Shown here: one piece after another, positions 9,633-18,384 of the stretch
Layout: each line of letters opens with the position of its first letter
Position numbering within the stretch: the first letter of the stretch is position 1
NCBI GenBank assembly: GCA_026416955.1
Contig: JAOAEE010000022.1
Location: forward strand, 42,168 to 106,167
Direction: 5' to 3'
Source of the DNA: Ignavibacteria bacterium
GTDB lineage: Bacteria; Bacteroidota; Ignavibacteria; Kapaibacteriales; UBA2268
Length of the DNA stretch: 64,000 nt
Notes under the pieces: model-generated
Database searches by the model: none
What the model saw: only the letters and a program-made list of their open reading frames with translations
What the model was told of the DNA's origin: nothing
Translations under genes and position numbers: made by a program

Positions 9633-9827
9633 ATGAAAGTTTATTATAAATTGCTGTTAGGTGGATTGATTGGAGGTATTATTGGATATTTGTACTATCA
9701 CTTTATTGGATGTAACTACGGTAATTGCCCAATAACTTCCAATCCGTATTGGTCAATAATTTGGGGAATATTTTTTGGTTTTGCAATCTTTTACCCAACC
9801 AAAAAGAAAAAAACAAATGATAACTAA
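9633..9827 (+). CDS. Small membrane protein, DUF6132-like
   Basis: 64 residues starting MKVYYKLLLGG. There are two predicted membrane helices (LLLGGLIGGIIGYLYYHFI and WSIIWGIFFGFAIFY). Between them is GCNYGNCPITSNPYW, which matches what I remember of the DUF6132 family (GC, then CPITSNP, between two helices). In-frame ATG 9603 is also possible, but the family normally begins with a short MK run, so I chose 9633; neither has a strong ribosome site. The two cysteines suggest a redox or metal role, which is inference. It overlaps the next gene by 11 bases, so translation is probably coupled. Confidence 0.7.
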   Translation: MKVYYKLLLGGLIGGIIGYLYYHFIGCNYGNCPITSNPYWSIIWGIFFGFAIFYPTKKKKTNDN

Positions 9828-10038
9828 AGGAACTACAATAGAAGAATTAGTTTCTGTAATACCAGAAAGTGTTAACTACTTTATGGAAAAAGGTATAAGG
9901 CTATTAATTTGTGGAGAACCAATTTGGGGTACAATTGAAGAAGTTATTTTGAGCAAAGGATTTTCTAACGATCAGTTAGATATCATTCTCGAAGATTTAA
10001 ATAATATTCTATTTCAAAAGGAAATTAAGGTACAGTAG
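9817..10038 (+). CDS. DUF1858 domain protein
   Basis: 73 residues from ATG 9817. It reads MITKGTTIEELVSVIPES, then KGIRLLICGEPIWGTIEEV, then SKGFSNDQLDIILEDLN, the layout of DUF1858 (a small helical domain also found with hybrid-cluster and disulfide redox proteins). Members often have CxxC; here a single Cys remains in LICGEPIWG. It overlaps the DUF6132-like membrane gene by 11 bases, suggesting the two act together. Its 3' end overlaps the convergent panC gene by 14 bases. Function unknown. Confidence 0.75.
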   Translation: MITKGTTIEELVSVIPESVNYFMEKGIRLLICGEPIWGTIEEVILSKGFSNDQLDIILEDLNNILFQKEIKVQ

Positions 10039-10879
10039 TTATCATATTATCAATTAATCGGGTTTTTCCAAGAAATACTGCTACAAGTATTACAATTTTA
10101 TCACCCGAATGGAATTCGTTTGGCTCGCTAAAATCTTCTGCATTTACTGCTGAAACATAATCTACAAAGAATTGAGGAAACTTGCGAAGATGTTCAATGA
10201 CAATGGAGTTTATTATCTTTCTTCTTTTTTCTCCTTTCTGAACAGCTTCGATTCCAAGATTTAAGGCACGAAATATTTCAGGAGCAATATTACGTTCCTC
10301 TTGCGATAAATAAACATTTCTCGAGGACATTGCCAAACCATCCGGTTCACGAACAATTGGAGCAACTACAATGTTAATATCATACAACAAATCCTTTACT
10401 AATTGTTTAACGACAAGAACTTGTTGGTAATCTTTTTGCCCAAAAATAGCAACTTCGGGTTTAGTCGCATTAAACAGTTTTGCAACAATTGTTGCAACTC
10501 CATCAAAATGCCCCGGTCTTTTAACTCCTTCCAGTTTATCAGTAAATTTAGAAACTGTAATTTTAGTATGGTAATTATCTGGATACATCTCTTCAACAGA
10601 TGGAGAAAAAAGGTAATCGATATTCACTGAGCTTGCAAGTTCTACATCCCGTTGAAAATTTCTAGGATACCTTTGATAATCTTCATTTGGTCCAAATTGT
10701 GTTGGATTAACAAATAATGTTGTAATAACAATATCACCATAATCTCTTGCGATTCTCATAAGACTTAGGTGTCCTTCGTGAAAATAACCCATTGTTGGAA
10801 CACAAACTATCCTATCTCCATTTTTTTTATGAGTATCAACAATTTTTTGCATCTCCTTTACAGTATTTACAATTTTCAT
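10025..10879 (-). CDS. panC: Pantothenate synthetase
   Basis: 284 residues, standard length. It joins pantoate and beta-alanine using ATP to make pantothenate, the precursor of coenzyme A. Motifs: VPTMGYFHEGHLSLM (the HIGH-type nucleotide signature), FVNPTQFGPNEDYQRYPR, the FGQKDYQQ pantoate/ATP site and AMSSRNVYLS (the KMSKS-like loop). The 3' end overlaps the convergent DUF1858 gene by 14 bases. It follows the YigZ-family gene on the same strand with a 15-base gap. No panB or panD is in the window. Confidence 0.96.
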   Translation of the reverse strand: MKIVNTVKEMQKIVDTHKKNGDRIVCVPTMGYFHEGHLSLMRIARDYGDIVITTLFVNPTQFGPNEDYQRYPRNFQRDVELASSVNIDYLFSPSVEEMYPDNYHTKITVSKFTDKLEGVKRPGHFDGVATIVAKLFNATKPEVAIFGQKDYQQVLVVKQLVKDLLYDINIVVAPIVREPDGLAMSSRNVYLSQEERNIAPEIFRALNLGIEAVQKGEKRRKIINSIVIEHLRKFPQFFVDYVSAVNAEDFSEPNEFHSGDKIVILVAVFLGKTRLIDNMITTVP

Positions 10880-10894
10880 ATATTACTCCCAAAA

Positions 10895-11515
10895 TTATCT
10901 AATATTCTTCGAAAGTATATTACTCACTTTATCGTAAAATTCATCAATTAATCCACAAGGGACTTTCCCAATTATTTTAATATTTATCCCGTAGTTAGCT
11001 TTAATATCAATTAAATAACTATTCAATATACTTTGAATTCTTGGATAATCTGAATATTCTATTTCGAGTGAAATTTCTTTTGAAAGTGGAATTTCGATTA
11101 TTTTTGCACTTTGCAATAATAACTTAGTGGCAGTTGAATATGCCCGAATTAATCCAGAAACACCCAATTTAATTCCGCCAAAATACCTTAACACAACAAC
11201 CAAAATGTCGGTCAAATCGAAATTTAATATTGTTTGAAGAATTGGTTTACCAGCGGTTCCATTGGGTTCTCTGTCATCACTAAATTTGTATATGTCTTTT
11301 TCAATACCAATCACATAAGCAAAGCAAATATGGTCTGCTTTAGGACTATTTTCTCTTAGGATTTCAAGATTTTTTTCAACTTCAAACAAATTTGTTACCG
11401 GAAATCCTTGGGCATAAAATTTAGATTTCTTTTCGACATATTCAATCATTACGGGTTTTTCAATGGTTCTTTTGTATTTTTGAGTTGCTTTATTATTTAT
11501 TATTTCGGATTTCAT
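10895..11515 (-). CDS. YigZ/IMPACT family protein (UPF0029)
   Basis: 206 residues. The N-terminal domain has the family signatures KSKFYAQGFPV, DHICFAYVIG, FSDDREPNGTAGKPI and VLRYFGGIKLGVSGLIRAY. A smaller C-terminal domain (about 135-200) matches the DUF1949-type half of YigZ. IMPACT relatives in eukaryotes affect translation control; the bacterial role is not settled. It is divergent from bshA, with only 13 bases between the two starts, so their promoters must lie inside each other's coding sequence or be shared. Confidence 0.9.
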   Translation of the reverse strand: MKSEIINNKATQKYKRTIEKPVMIEYVEKKSKFYAQGFPVTNLFEVEKNLEILRENSPKADHICFAYVIGIEKDIYKFSDDREPNGTAGKPILQTILNFDLTDILVVVLRYFGGIKLGVSGLIRAYSTATKLLLQSAKIIEIPLSKEISLEIEYSDYPRIQSILNSYLIDIKANYGINIKIIGKVPCGLIDEFYDKVSNILSKNIR

Positions 11516-11528
11516 TGGGGTCTATGAA

Positions 11529-12656
11529 ATGAATATTGCTATTGTTTGTTATCCAACTATTGGAGGAAGTGGTATCGTTGCAACCGAACTTGCTTATGGA
11601 ATTGCTGAGTTTGGCCATAAAGTTCATATTATCAGTTACTCACCTCCTTTTAGATACAACAAATTTAATGAAAATATTTATTTTCATAATGTAAGCCCAC
11701 CGAACTATCCATTATTTGAATTTCCTTTGTATACATTATCTCTCACTGGCAAAATAGCAGAAATAGTTGAATTGGAAAATATCGAAATAATTCATTGCCA
11801 CTATGCAATCCCACACAGTTTTAGTGGAATAGTTGCCAAAGAAATTGTATCTCCTTATTTCGATGTAAAGGTTGTTACAACTTTACACGGAACTGATGTA
11901 ACTCTTGTAGGTACACAACCCAATTTTAGACCAATAATTCATTTTGCTTTAAATAAATCGGACGCTATTACTTGCGTTTCCGAATTTCTATACCATACGA
12001 CAATAAGAGAATTTGCACCAATCAAACCTATCGAGGTTATTTCCAATTTTGTAGATGTAGATGAATATCAAAGAAAAGCAAATCCCGAACTAAGACGAAG
12101 GTTTGCAAAAGACAATGAAAAAATTATTGTTCACATATCAAATTTTCGGCCAGTAAAAAGAGTTTCCGATGTAGTTTTAGCATTTAACAATATTCGAAAA
12201 GAAATTCCATCGAAACTTATACTTGTCGGAGATGGTCCAGAAATGCCAAAAGTTGAATATTTGGTTAAAAAGCATAATTTAGTAAACGACATTTTCTTCT
12301 TAGGAGAACAAAGTTCAATTGTCGAAATACTTTCAATTTCCGATTTATTCCTCCTAACAAGCGAAATCGAAAGTTTTGGCCTTGCAGCACTTGAAGCCCT
12401 AAGTTGCGAAGTTCCAGTGGCTTGCTATGGCGTTGGGGGACTTGGAGAGATAATAATTAATGATTTTACTGGTTACACTTGTGAATTTGGCGATATTGAT
12501 GCCCTTGCATTTCATTCAAAAAAAATATTATCCGACGAAGCTTTGTACAAAAAACTTTCCCAGAATTGTAGGAAATTTGTTCTTGAAAAGTTTGATAAAA
12601 GAATAATAATTCCAAAATACATAGAACTTTTCTACAATCTTATTAATAAGAATTAA
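11529..12656 (+). CDS. bshA: N-acetyl-alpha-D-glucosaminyl L-malate synthase (bacillithiol biosynthesis)
   Basis: 375 residues. GT4 glycosyltransferase that links UDP-GlcNAc to L-malate, the first step of bacillithiol synthesis. The N-terminus MNIAIVCYPTIGGSGIVATE and the HCHYAIPHS stretch are characteristic of BshA. TTLHGTDVTLVG and the C-terminal SEIESFGLAALEALSCEVP donor-site motif (ExFGxxxxEA type) confirm the GT-B fold. BshB and BshC are not in this window. This low-molecular-weight thiol is known from Bacillota, Deinococcota, Bacteroidota and Chlorobiota. A general GT4 enzyme is the alternative, but the N-terminus argues against it. Confidence 0.92.
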   Translation: MNIAIVCYPTIGGSGIVATELAYGIAEFGHKVHIISYSPPFRYNKFNENIYFHNVSPPNYPLFEFPLYTLSLTGKIAEIVELENIEIIHCHYAIPHSFSGIVAKEIVSPYFDVKVVTTLHGTDVTLVGTQPNFRPIIHFALNKSDAITCVSEFLYHTTIREFAPIKPIEVISNFVDVDEYQRKANPELRRRFAKDNEKIIVHISNFRPVKRVSDVVLAFNNIRKEIPSKLILVGDGPEMPKVEYLVKKHNLVNDIFFLGEQSSIVEILSISDLFLLTSEIESFGLAALEALSCEVPVACYGVGGLGEIIINDFTGYTCEFGDIDALAFHSKKILSDEALYKKLSQNCRKFVLEKFDKRIIIPKYIELFYNLINKN

Positions 12657-12698
12657 ATAAAATATTATTATTCAGAATATAGGTTAAGAATTTTATTA

Positions 12699-12706
12699 AT
12701 TTTGCA
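12699..12706 (+). promoter_or_regulatory. Putative -7 box of the secreted-protein/murA unit
   Basis: TAATTTTG, 32 bases before ATG 12738. Confidence 0.35.
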
Positions 12707-12737
12707 ATTTACTTGAAAGAAACAATTGGGGGCAATT

Positions 12738-13364
12738 ATGAGAATACTTTTCCAACTCTCTTTTTTCTTTTTCCCATTACTCCTTTTTTCTCAAGTAGAA
12801 TATTATTCTTTTTCGAATGAAACACAATTTCAAGTTGGTTTTTTTATCACGGGAAAAGGTTGCGTAAACACTGTTGAACCACCGCAAGGAATTAAAAATG
12901 ATTTTCAGTTAAGCAAGACCCCCGACTTTGGTGCGAAATTTTCTTATAAATTTAAAGAAACTGAAACAAAACTTTTTGTTGATATTTCATATTTATCAGC
13001 ATATATGAAATACAAACTCTACAACAATCCAAGTACAAATTGGATAAGTGAATTCCATTATATCAACATAGGATTTGGATTTGAGTTTTCCTACTTTCTC
13101 CTTTCTTTGAATTTTGGATTACCAACATCCGGTAAATTTTCTCTTTCTCCAAACTTTTCAATTAATTACGATAGCAAAGATTTAAATTCAATGCTTCAAA
13201 TACGAATTGGAACAAATATTCCAATTATTAAAGACAAGATTGGTAACTTATATTTTGTGGTTTTTGCTGATTATTTCCTTGTTGGAGCGTTAAAACAAGA
13301 TAATAATTACAACCCTCGTATTGCTTCCTTGTCCTTGGGTTTAAACTATATGTTCAATCTTTAA
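12738..13364 (+). CDS. Secreted or outer-membrane hypothetical protein
   Basis: 208 residues from ATG 12738, with GGGGG five bases upstream. A signal peptide (MRILFQLSFFFFPLLLFSQ) is followed by alternating aromatic/hydrophobic beta-strand-like segments such as FGFEFSYFLLSLNFGLP and LYFVVFADYFLVGAL, ending YNPRIASLSLGLNYMFNL. The aromatic residue close to the C-terminus fits a small outer-membrane beta barrel. I do not recognise the family. It is followed by murA after 4 bases, so the two are probably co-transcribed. A TAATTTTG box lies 32 bases upstream of the start. Confidence 0.6.
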   Translation: MRILFQLSFFFFPLLLFSQVEYYSFSNETQFQVGFFITGKGCVNTVEPPQGIKNDFQLSKTPDFGAKFSYKFKETETKLFVDISYLSAYMKYKLYNNPSTNWISEFHYINIGFGFEFSYFLLSLNFGLPTSGKFSLSPNFSINYDSKDLNSMLQIRIGTNIPIIKDKIGNLYFVVFADYFLVGALKQDNNYNPRIASLSLGLNYMFNL

Positions 13365-13368
13365 GTAT

Positions 13369-14631
13369 ATGGAAAAGTTTGTAATTACTGGGGGAAAAAA
13401 ACTAAAGGGTAAAGTAAGAATATCTGGAGCAAAAAATGCCATTCTTGCAATGATGCCCGCTACAATCCTAGCCTCGGGTGTATACCGTTTTCAAAATGTA
13501 CCTAATCTTCGGGATGTATGGACTATGTCCCGACTACTAATCGATATGGGCATTTACTCCGAATTAAACGACGGAGAATTATTCGTCAACTCTCACGAAA
13601 TAAAAAGTTTCGAAGCACCTTACGAGCACGTAAAAAAAATGCGAGCATCTTTTTATGTCTTAGGACCACTTGTGTCGAGATTTGGAAAAGCAAAAGTTTC
13701 TCTTCCCGGTGGTTGCGCTTGGGGCCCACGCCCCGTCGATTTACATTTAAAAGGATTAGAAAAACTGGGAGCAGATATTGACATCGAAGGGGGGTATGTA
13801 ATTGCAAAAACAAACAAACTAATTGGAACAAGAATTCATCTCGACATTCCTAGCGTTGGAGCAACCGGAAACTTATTGATGGCTGCTGTTCTTGCAAAAG
13901 GGACAACAGTCATTTCAAATGCAGCGATTGAACCCGAGATAACTGCACTTGCAAAATTCCTGGTTAAAATGGGGGCAAGAATTGATGGGATTGGAACAAA
14001 TATGCTCGAAATCGAAGGAGTTGACGATTTACACCCAGCAAACGAATTGATTATACCGGATAGAATTGAAGCCGGAACAATGTTGATTGCAGGAGCCATT
14101 ACCGAAGGAAATGTTACAATTGAAAATTGCAATCCTTATCACATTACTGCAGTAATTTCCAAAATGGAGGAGGCGGGTTGTGAATTTGATATTTGTGAAA
14201 ACAAGATAACTGTTAGAATGGAAGGACCGCCGAAACCTGTAGACATAACTACTGCAGTTTATCCCGGTTTCCCAACAGATATGCAATCCCAATGGGTCGC
14301 ATTTATGCTTAAATCAAATGGGGTTTCAAAAATAACAGAAACAATCTACCCTGACCGTTTTAAACACGTACCTGAGCTCCAAAGGCTTGGAGCACAAATC
14401 GAAATGAGCGAAAACACTGCAATAGTCTATGGTGGAAAAAAACTTTCTGGTGCAACTGTTATGGGTTCCGACCTAAGAGGAAGCGCAGCATTGGTATTGG
14501 GTGCATTAATTGCAGAGGGGACAACAGAAATATTGCGAATTTATCATTTGGACAGAGGATATGAATCTCTAGATAAAAAACTAAGAGAACTTGGAGCAGA
14601 AATTTGGCGAGAACAAACTGAGGAATATTGA
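13369..14631 (+). CDS. murA: UDP-N-acetylglucosamine 1-carboxyvinyltransferase
   Basis: 420 residues, normal length. It transfers enolpyruvate from PEP to UDP-GlcNAc, the first committed step of peptidoglycan synthesis. Lys22 in SGAKNA and the catalytic cysteine C116 in LPGGCAWGPRPVDLHLKG are both present; because the cysteine is kept, the enzyme should be of the fosfomycin-sensitive type. Other motifs: GATGNLLMAA, IPDRIEAGT and GSDLRGSAALV. It lies 4 bases behind the small secreted-protein gene and is convergent with the TPR gene (11-base gap). Confidence 0.97.
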   Translation: MEKFVITGGKKLKGKVRISGAKNAILAMMPATILASGVYRFQNVPNLRDVWTMSRLLIDMGIYSELNDGELFVNSHEIKSFEAPYEHVKKMRASFYVLGPLVSRFGKAKVSLPGGCAWGPRPVDLHLKGLEKLGADIDIEGGYVIAKTNKLIGTRIHLDIPSVGATGNLLMAAVLAKGTTVISNAAIEPEITALAKFLVKMGARIDGIGTNMLEIEGVDDLHPANELIIPDRIEAGTMLIAGAITEGNVTIENCNPYHITAVISKMEEAGCEFDICENKITVRMEGPPKPVDITTAVYPGFPTDMQSQWVAFMLKSNGVSKITETIYPDRFKHVPELQRLGAQIEMSENTAIVYGGKKLSGATVMGSDLRGSAALVLGALIAEGTTEILRIYHLDRGYESLDKKLRELGAEIWREQTEEY

Positions 14632-14642
14632 AAACTTAATCC

Positions 14643-16454
14643 TCAACTTTCCTTTTTCCTAAGATTGTTGATAATTAATCTTGCTTTGGGACTAAAAATA
14701 GAACGAGAAAATTTTGTAATTAATTCAGTTAGTGTATTTATCGCTTCCATATTTTTACTTTGTTTATACTGAGACAAACCAAGATAATAATAAACTTCTT
14801 CAAGATACATTGATTTTTGGAACTTTTGAATAAAATTCTTTGCTTCCTTTTCACACATATCGAACAATTCGTTCTCGGCATAAATTCTAATTGTTTTTAC
14901 AAAAATGTATTCCTCGAAATTAGTTCCTTCTGTTTTTCCTCTTGCTAAGTTTAGAACGACTATTGCAGAATCCAAAAATCTTTTTTCCTCGAAAAGTTCA
15001 GATTGTGCAACCAAGGAAAGGGCTAAATTAAATTGTTTGTATCTCTCAATGATAAAACTTCTTTCGAGTGCTTCGTTCGCAATTTCAGAGGGCGCATCTT
15101 CGATTAACATAGTAAAATAATACTGGGCAGAATCAAACTCAGATGTGAAATACTTAAGTTTTCCTACTTTAAGTATAGCCAGATAATATTCATACGGTTT
15201 GCTATTTCTGTTCCCAGCGATTATTTCTTTATATTTTCTTTCGGCTTCCTTAAACTTACTTTGATAAAGATAAATGTCACCTAATAGCAAAGAAGATTTT
15301 AGAATTAAAGGGTTCAAGCGAGTTTTGTTCATTTGAGTAAGTATTTTTTCTGCAGTTTCGTAATCAAACAAATAGTTCCCATACAATTGGGCTATGCGAT
15401 ATTTTATTTCAAAAAACAGTGGATTTGTATCTGAAATTTCCTTTAAAGCATCTTCATATTTTTTAAGGACACTTTTGACAATAGGAAGTTCAATTCTGCC
15501 TTTTGAAAGCAATTTTAAATCAGTTGCTTTCGCTATTCCATAAATAGAATTGGTCAAGTAAGGCGATTTTTTCCCCAGAGAAATAACGAATTCGAAGGAC
15601 TTTAGGGCAATATCAAAAAAACCATCATTCAATGCTGTATAACCAAATCTATAGACCTCGTAACCATTTGAGTTTATTAGAAAATCTATTTCTTTATAAA
15701 CTTCTAATGCTTTTTCGTATTCTTTCGAAGAATAGAGAAACCAAGCATAGAGATATTTGTAGTCTATTTCGAAGCCAGTTTTCCCTTTCTTTAATTTATT
15801 TTCTATCATCAATCTAGTCTCTTTATTATCTAAGAGTAAAGAAATTTTTGCTTGTGCCCAACTCAAGTCTTTTGTTATTTCAAATTGTTTTAGAATTTCA
15901 TCAATTGCATTTTCATACTTTTCGGTTATTAAGAAAAGTTTTATCAAATCTTCGAAAAATAAACTTTCGGATTTTAAATTTCTCCTGCCGAGGAGTAAAG
16001 TTTCTATTGAAAGTTGAAACTGTCGCAAATTGCTTTGTATATTTGCAACTTTAATATATGTAGAGTCATCCTTGGGATTTTGTTTTATTGCTTCATTCCA
16101 ATAAAACTTTCCTTTTTCAAAATTTCCCGTTCTCCAGTAAACTTCACCAGCAAGTAACAAAAGGTCGAATTGTTTCTTTAATTGTAGTTGTTCTTCGACT
16201 AAGGGTACGATTTCAGAAAATTTATTCAACGCTTTTTTACAACGAACCAAACCAAAGAAAAATTCTATCTTAGATTTATTTTGATAGTACAATTCAGCAA
16301 AAATTTCTTCTGCTTTTGCAAAATCCCCATTTTTTTCGAATGACAATGCAAGTTTGTATTTTTCGCTCAATGCATCCTGCGAAGGAGACAATTGGACAGA
16401 ATATACAATAAGAAAAAAAATCAAAATTATCTTTGTTATCTTTGTTCTTTTCAT
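14643..16454 (-). CDS. Exported TPR-repeat protein
   Basis: 603 residues. A signal peptide (KIILIFFLIVYSVQLSPSQ) is followed by helical TPR repeats through most of the protein, for example ALSFEKNGDFAKAEEIFAEL, LLGDIYLYQSKFKEAERKYKE and YYLGLSQYKQSKNMEAINTL near the C-terminus. There is no enzyme motif, so it is probably a periplasmic or envelope-attached scaffold for protein contacts. The last repeats resemble those of YbgF/BamD-type tetratricopeptide proteins, but the length is much greater. It stands alone: convergent with murA and divergent from the maltosyltransferase-like gene. Confidence 0.8.
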   Translation of the reverse strand: MKRTKITKIILIFFLIVYSVQLSPSQDALSEKYKLALSFEKNGDFAKAEEIFAELYYQNKSKIEFFFGLVRCKKALNKFSEIVPLVEEQLQLKKQFDLLLLAGEVYWRTGNFEKGKFYWNEAIKQNPKDDSTYIKVANIQSNLRQFQLSIETLLLGRRNLKSESLFFEDLIKLFLITEKYENAIDEILKQFEITKDLSWAQAKISLLLDNKETRLMIENKLKKGKTGFEIDYKYLYAWFLYSSKEYEKALEVYKEIDFLINSNGYEVYRFGYTALNDGFFDIALKSFEFVISLGKKSPYLTNSIYGIAKATDLKLLSKGRIELPIVKSVLKKYEDALKEISDTNPLFFEIKYRIAQLYGNYLFDYETAEKILTQMNKTRLNPLILKSSLLLGDIYLYQSKFKEAERKYKEIIAGNRNSKPYEYYLAILKVGKLKYFTSEFDSAQYYFTMLIEDAPSEIANEALERSFIIERYKQFNLALSLVAQSELFEEKRFLDSAIVVLNLARGKTEGTNFEEYIFVKTIRIYAENELFDMCEKEAKNFIQKFQKSMYLEEVYYYLGLSQYKQSKNMEAINTLTELITKFSRSIFSPKARLIINNLRKKES

Positions 16455-16509
16455 TTTTATGACTTTAAAAAATACTTGACGAAGTTAATTTTATTCTCTT
16501 TTATTAAGA

Positions 16510-18384
16510 ATGAATATGGGCGAAACAAAAACACTGATAAAACTTTTTGACACTATTCAAAATTCAAACCTATATGTCAAAAACTATTTTATTCCCTCCA
16601 TCTGGGAAAATTTCGATTCAATTTATGAAATAAAAAAAGTTGAACCTAAGCAATTTTTCCTAAGCAGTTTAGAAAAAATTCTAAATAACCAAAATCGGAA
16701 AATTGGATTTTCTTTCCCCGAAAGTCCTCTCACATATTGTATGTTATTGAGATACACTACAACTTTCGACCACAATCAAGATAACAAAATTTCATTGGAA
16801 CCAATAGAGGGAGTACTGTTTGAAACGGGCACTTTTTTGAAATCAATTTCTATTTTGCCTTACTTAAAAAATTTAGGTGTGGACATTATCTATCTACTTC
16901 CTATTTCTGAAATAGGAATTTATGGACGCAAAGGAAATCTTGGGTCCCCTTACGCTTATAAAAACCCATTAAAAATAGACCCAAAATTAAGCGAACCTTT
17001 CCTAAATCTTACTTTAGAAGAACAATTCAAGGCATTTGTTGAAGCTTGTCATATTCTCGGAATGAAAGTAGTTTTAGAATTTGTGTTTAGAACTGCAAGT
17101 ATCGATAGTGATTTAGCAATAGAACAACCCAATTGGTTTTATTGGGTAAAAGAAAATAAAGTAATAGATGGAACTTACAAACCCCCAGTCTTCGACAAAT
17201 TGGAATTAGAACAAATTTTTAAAAAAATTGAAAATAGGGACTTTTCCAACTTGATTGAACCTAAACAAGAATATAAAAACTTATTTACCGAAACACCTAA
17301 AAAAGTTTTTCGAGAAGATAATAGGATTATTGGCATTTTAGAAAGTGGAGAAAGAGTTACAATTCCTTCAGCTTTTGCCGATTGGCCACCCAATGATACT
17401 CAACCATTATGGACCGATGTAACTTATCTAAAATACTATGACCATCCAGATTTTAACTATATTGCTTACAACACAGTACGAATGTACTCTAAGGAATTGC
17501 AAGAAGAGGGGCAAAAAATAGAACCACTTTGGAATTATTTGACTTCGATAATCCCCTATTACATAAATAATTTCGACATCGATGGAGCAATGATTGATAT
17601 GGGACACGCAATTCCAGAAGAATTATTAAACGAAATAATCAAAAGAGCAAGAAAGGAAAAAGAAAATTTTCTCTTTTGGGAAGAAAATTTTTCAGTAACT
17701 GAGAAATCAAAAAAATATGGTTATAATGCAACGTTGGGTTATTTATTCTTCGACCAAAATGAACCAACTAAATTGATAGATATTGTTTCAAAATTAGAAA
17801 GCAAATATTACCCACTACCTTTCTTCCTTGCATCAGAAAATCATAATACCCCTCGTTCAGCAAAATTAAGTGCAAAGTTTAATGAATTAGTTTTTGCATT
17901 TAATTCTTTTCTGCCGGGTATAAGATTTATTCTTTCTGGTTTCGAATTGTGCCACACTTTACCATATAATACTGGCCTCTGTTTTAGTGAAGATGAATTA
18001 AATAGTTTTACACCAATAAATCTTCCATTGTTCTCGGCTGTTGAATTTACTTGGAATTCAGAAAATATTGTCGATACAATTCGCCAGATTAATACTTTTC
18101 TGGAAGATAGTAAATTGATTTATGAAAGTTTCGATAGTTACTCTATTAATATAATTAAAACAAACAACAAATCTATTGTTGGATATTCAAGACAAAGTGG
18201 TAACACCGAGTACATTGTTTTTGGCAATTTTTCCAAGAACAAACAAAAATTTGATTTCGAAAACTCATTCGAAACTATTCGGAAATCTGAAATCTTGCTT
18301 GGAAATTTTTGTTTGGATCATCAAAATCAATTAATCCTTGAACCATATGCTTTTATCGTACTTAAAAAACAAATTACGCAGTAG
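16510..18384 (+). CDS. GH13 protein resembling maltosyltransferase, altered active site
   Basis: 624 residues, close to the length of Thermotoga 4-alpha-glucan maltosyltransferase. Several stretches match what I remember of that enzyme: LPYLKNLGVDIIYLLPIS, GSPYAYKNP, FKAFVEACHILGMKVVLEF, WFYWV and DIDGAMIDMGHAIPEELL. In GH13 terms the nucleophile would be D363 (MIDMGHA) and the acid E391 or E392 (FWEENF). Region IV reads ASENHNTPR, with Asn446 where the transition-state Asp normally stands. Region I (EFVFRTAS) also lacks the usual DxxxNH, as in maltosyltransferase itself. It could transfer maltosyl units, or it could be inactive or have a binding role. No glycogen genes lie nearby. It has no signal peptide. 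Confidence 0.75.
   Translation: MNMGETKTLIKLFDTIQNSNLYVKNYFIPSIWENFDSIYEIKKVEPKQFFLSSLEKILNNQNRKIGFSFPESPLTYCMLLRYTTTFDHNQDNKISLEPIEGVLFETGTFLKSISILPYLKNLGVDIIYLLPISEIGIYGRKGNLGSPYAYKNPLKIDPKLSEPFLNLTLEEQFKAFVEACHILGMKVVLEFVFRTASIDSDLAIEQPNWFYWVKENKVIDGTYKPPVFDKLELEQIFKKIENRDFSNLIEPKQEYKNLFTETPKKVFREDNRIIGILESGERVTIPSAFADWPPNDTQPLWTDVTYLKYYDHPDFNYIAYNTVRMYSKELQEEGQKIEPLWNYLTSIIPYYINNFDIDGAMIDMGHAIPEELLNEIIKRARKEKENFLFWEENFSVTEKSKKYGYNATLGYLFFDQNEPTKLIDIVSKLESKYYPLPFFLASENHNTPRSAKLSAKFNELVFAFNSFLPGIRFILSGFELCHTLPYNTGLCFSEDELNSFTPINLPLFSAVEFTWNSENIVDTIRQINTFLEDSKLIYESFDSYSINIIKTNNKSIVGYSRQSGNTEYIVFGNFSKNKQKFDFENSFETIRKSEILLGNFCLDHQNQLILEPYAFIVLKKQITQ

Noticed and set aside
16510..18384. Reading the GH13 gene as GlgE or an ordinary alpha-amylase
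   Set aside because: The stretches around FKAFVEACHILG, WFYWV and DMGHA match maltosyltransferase as I recall it, not GlgE, and the canonical DxxxNH and NHD of amylases are absent.
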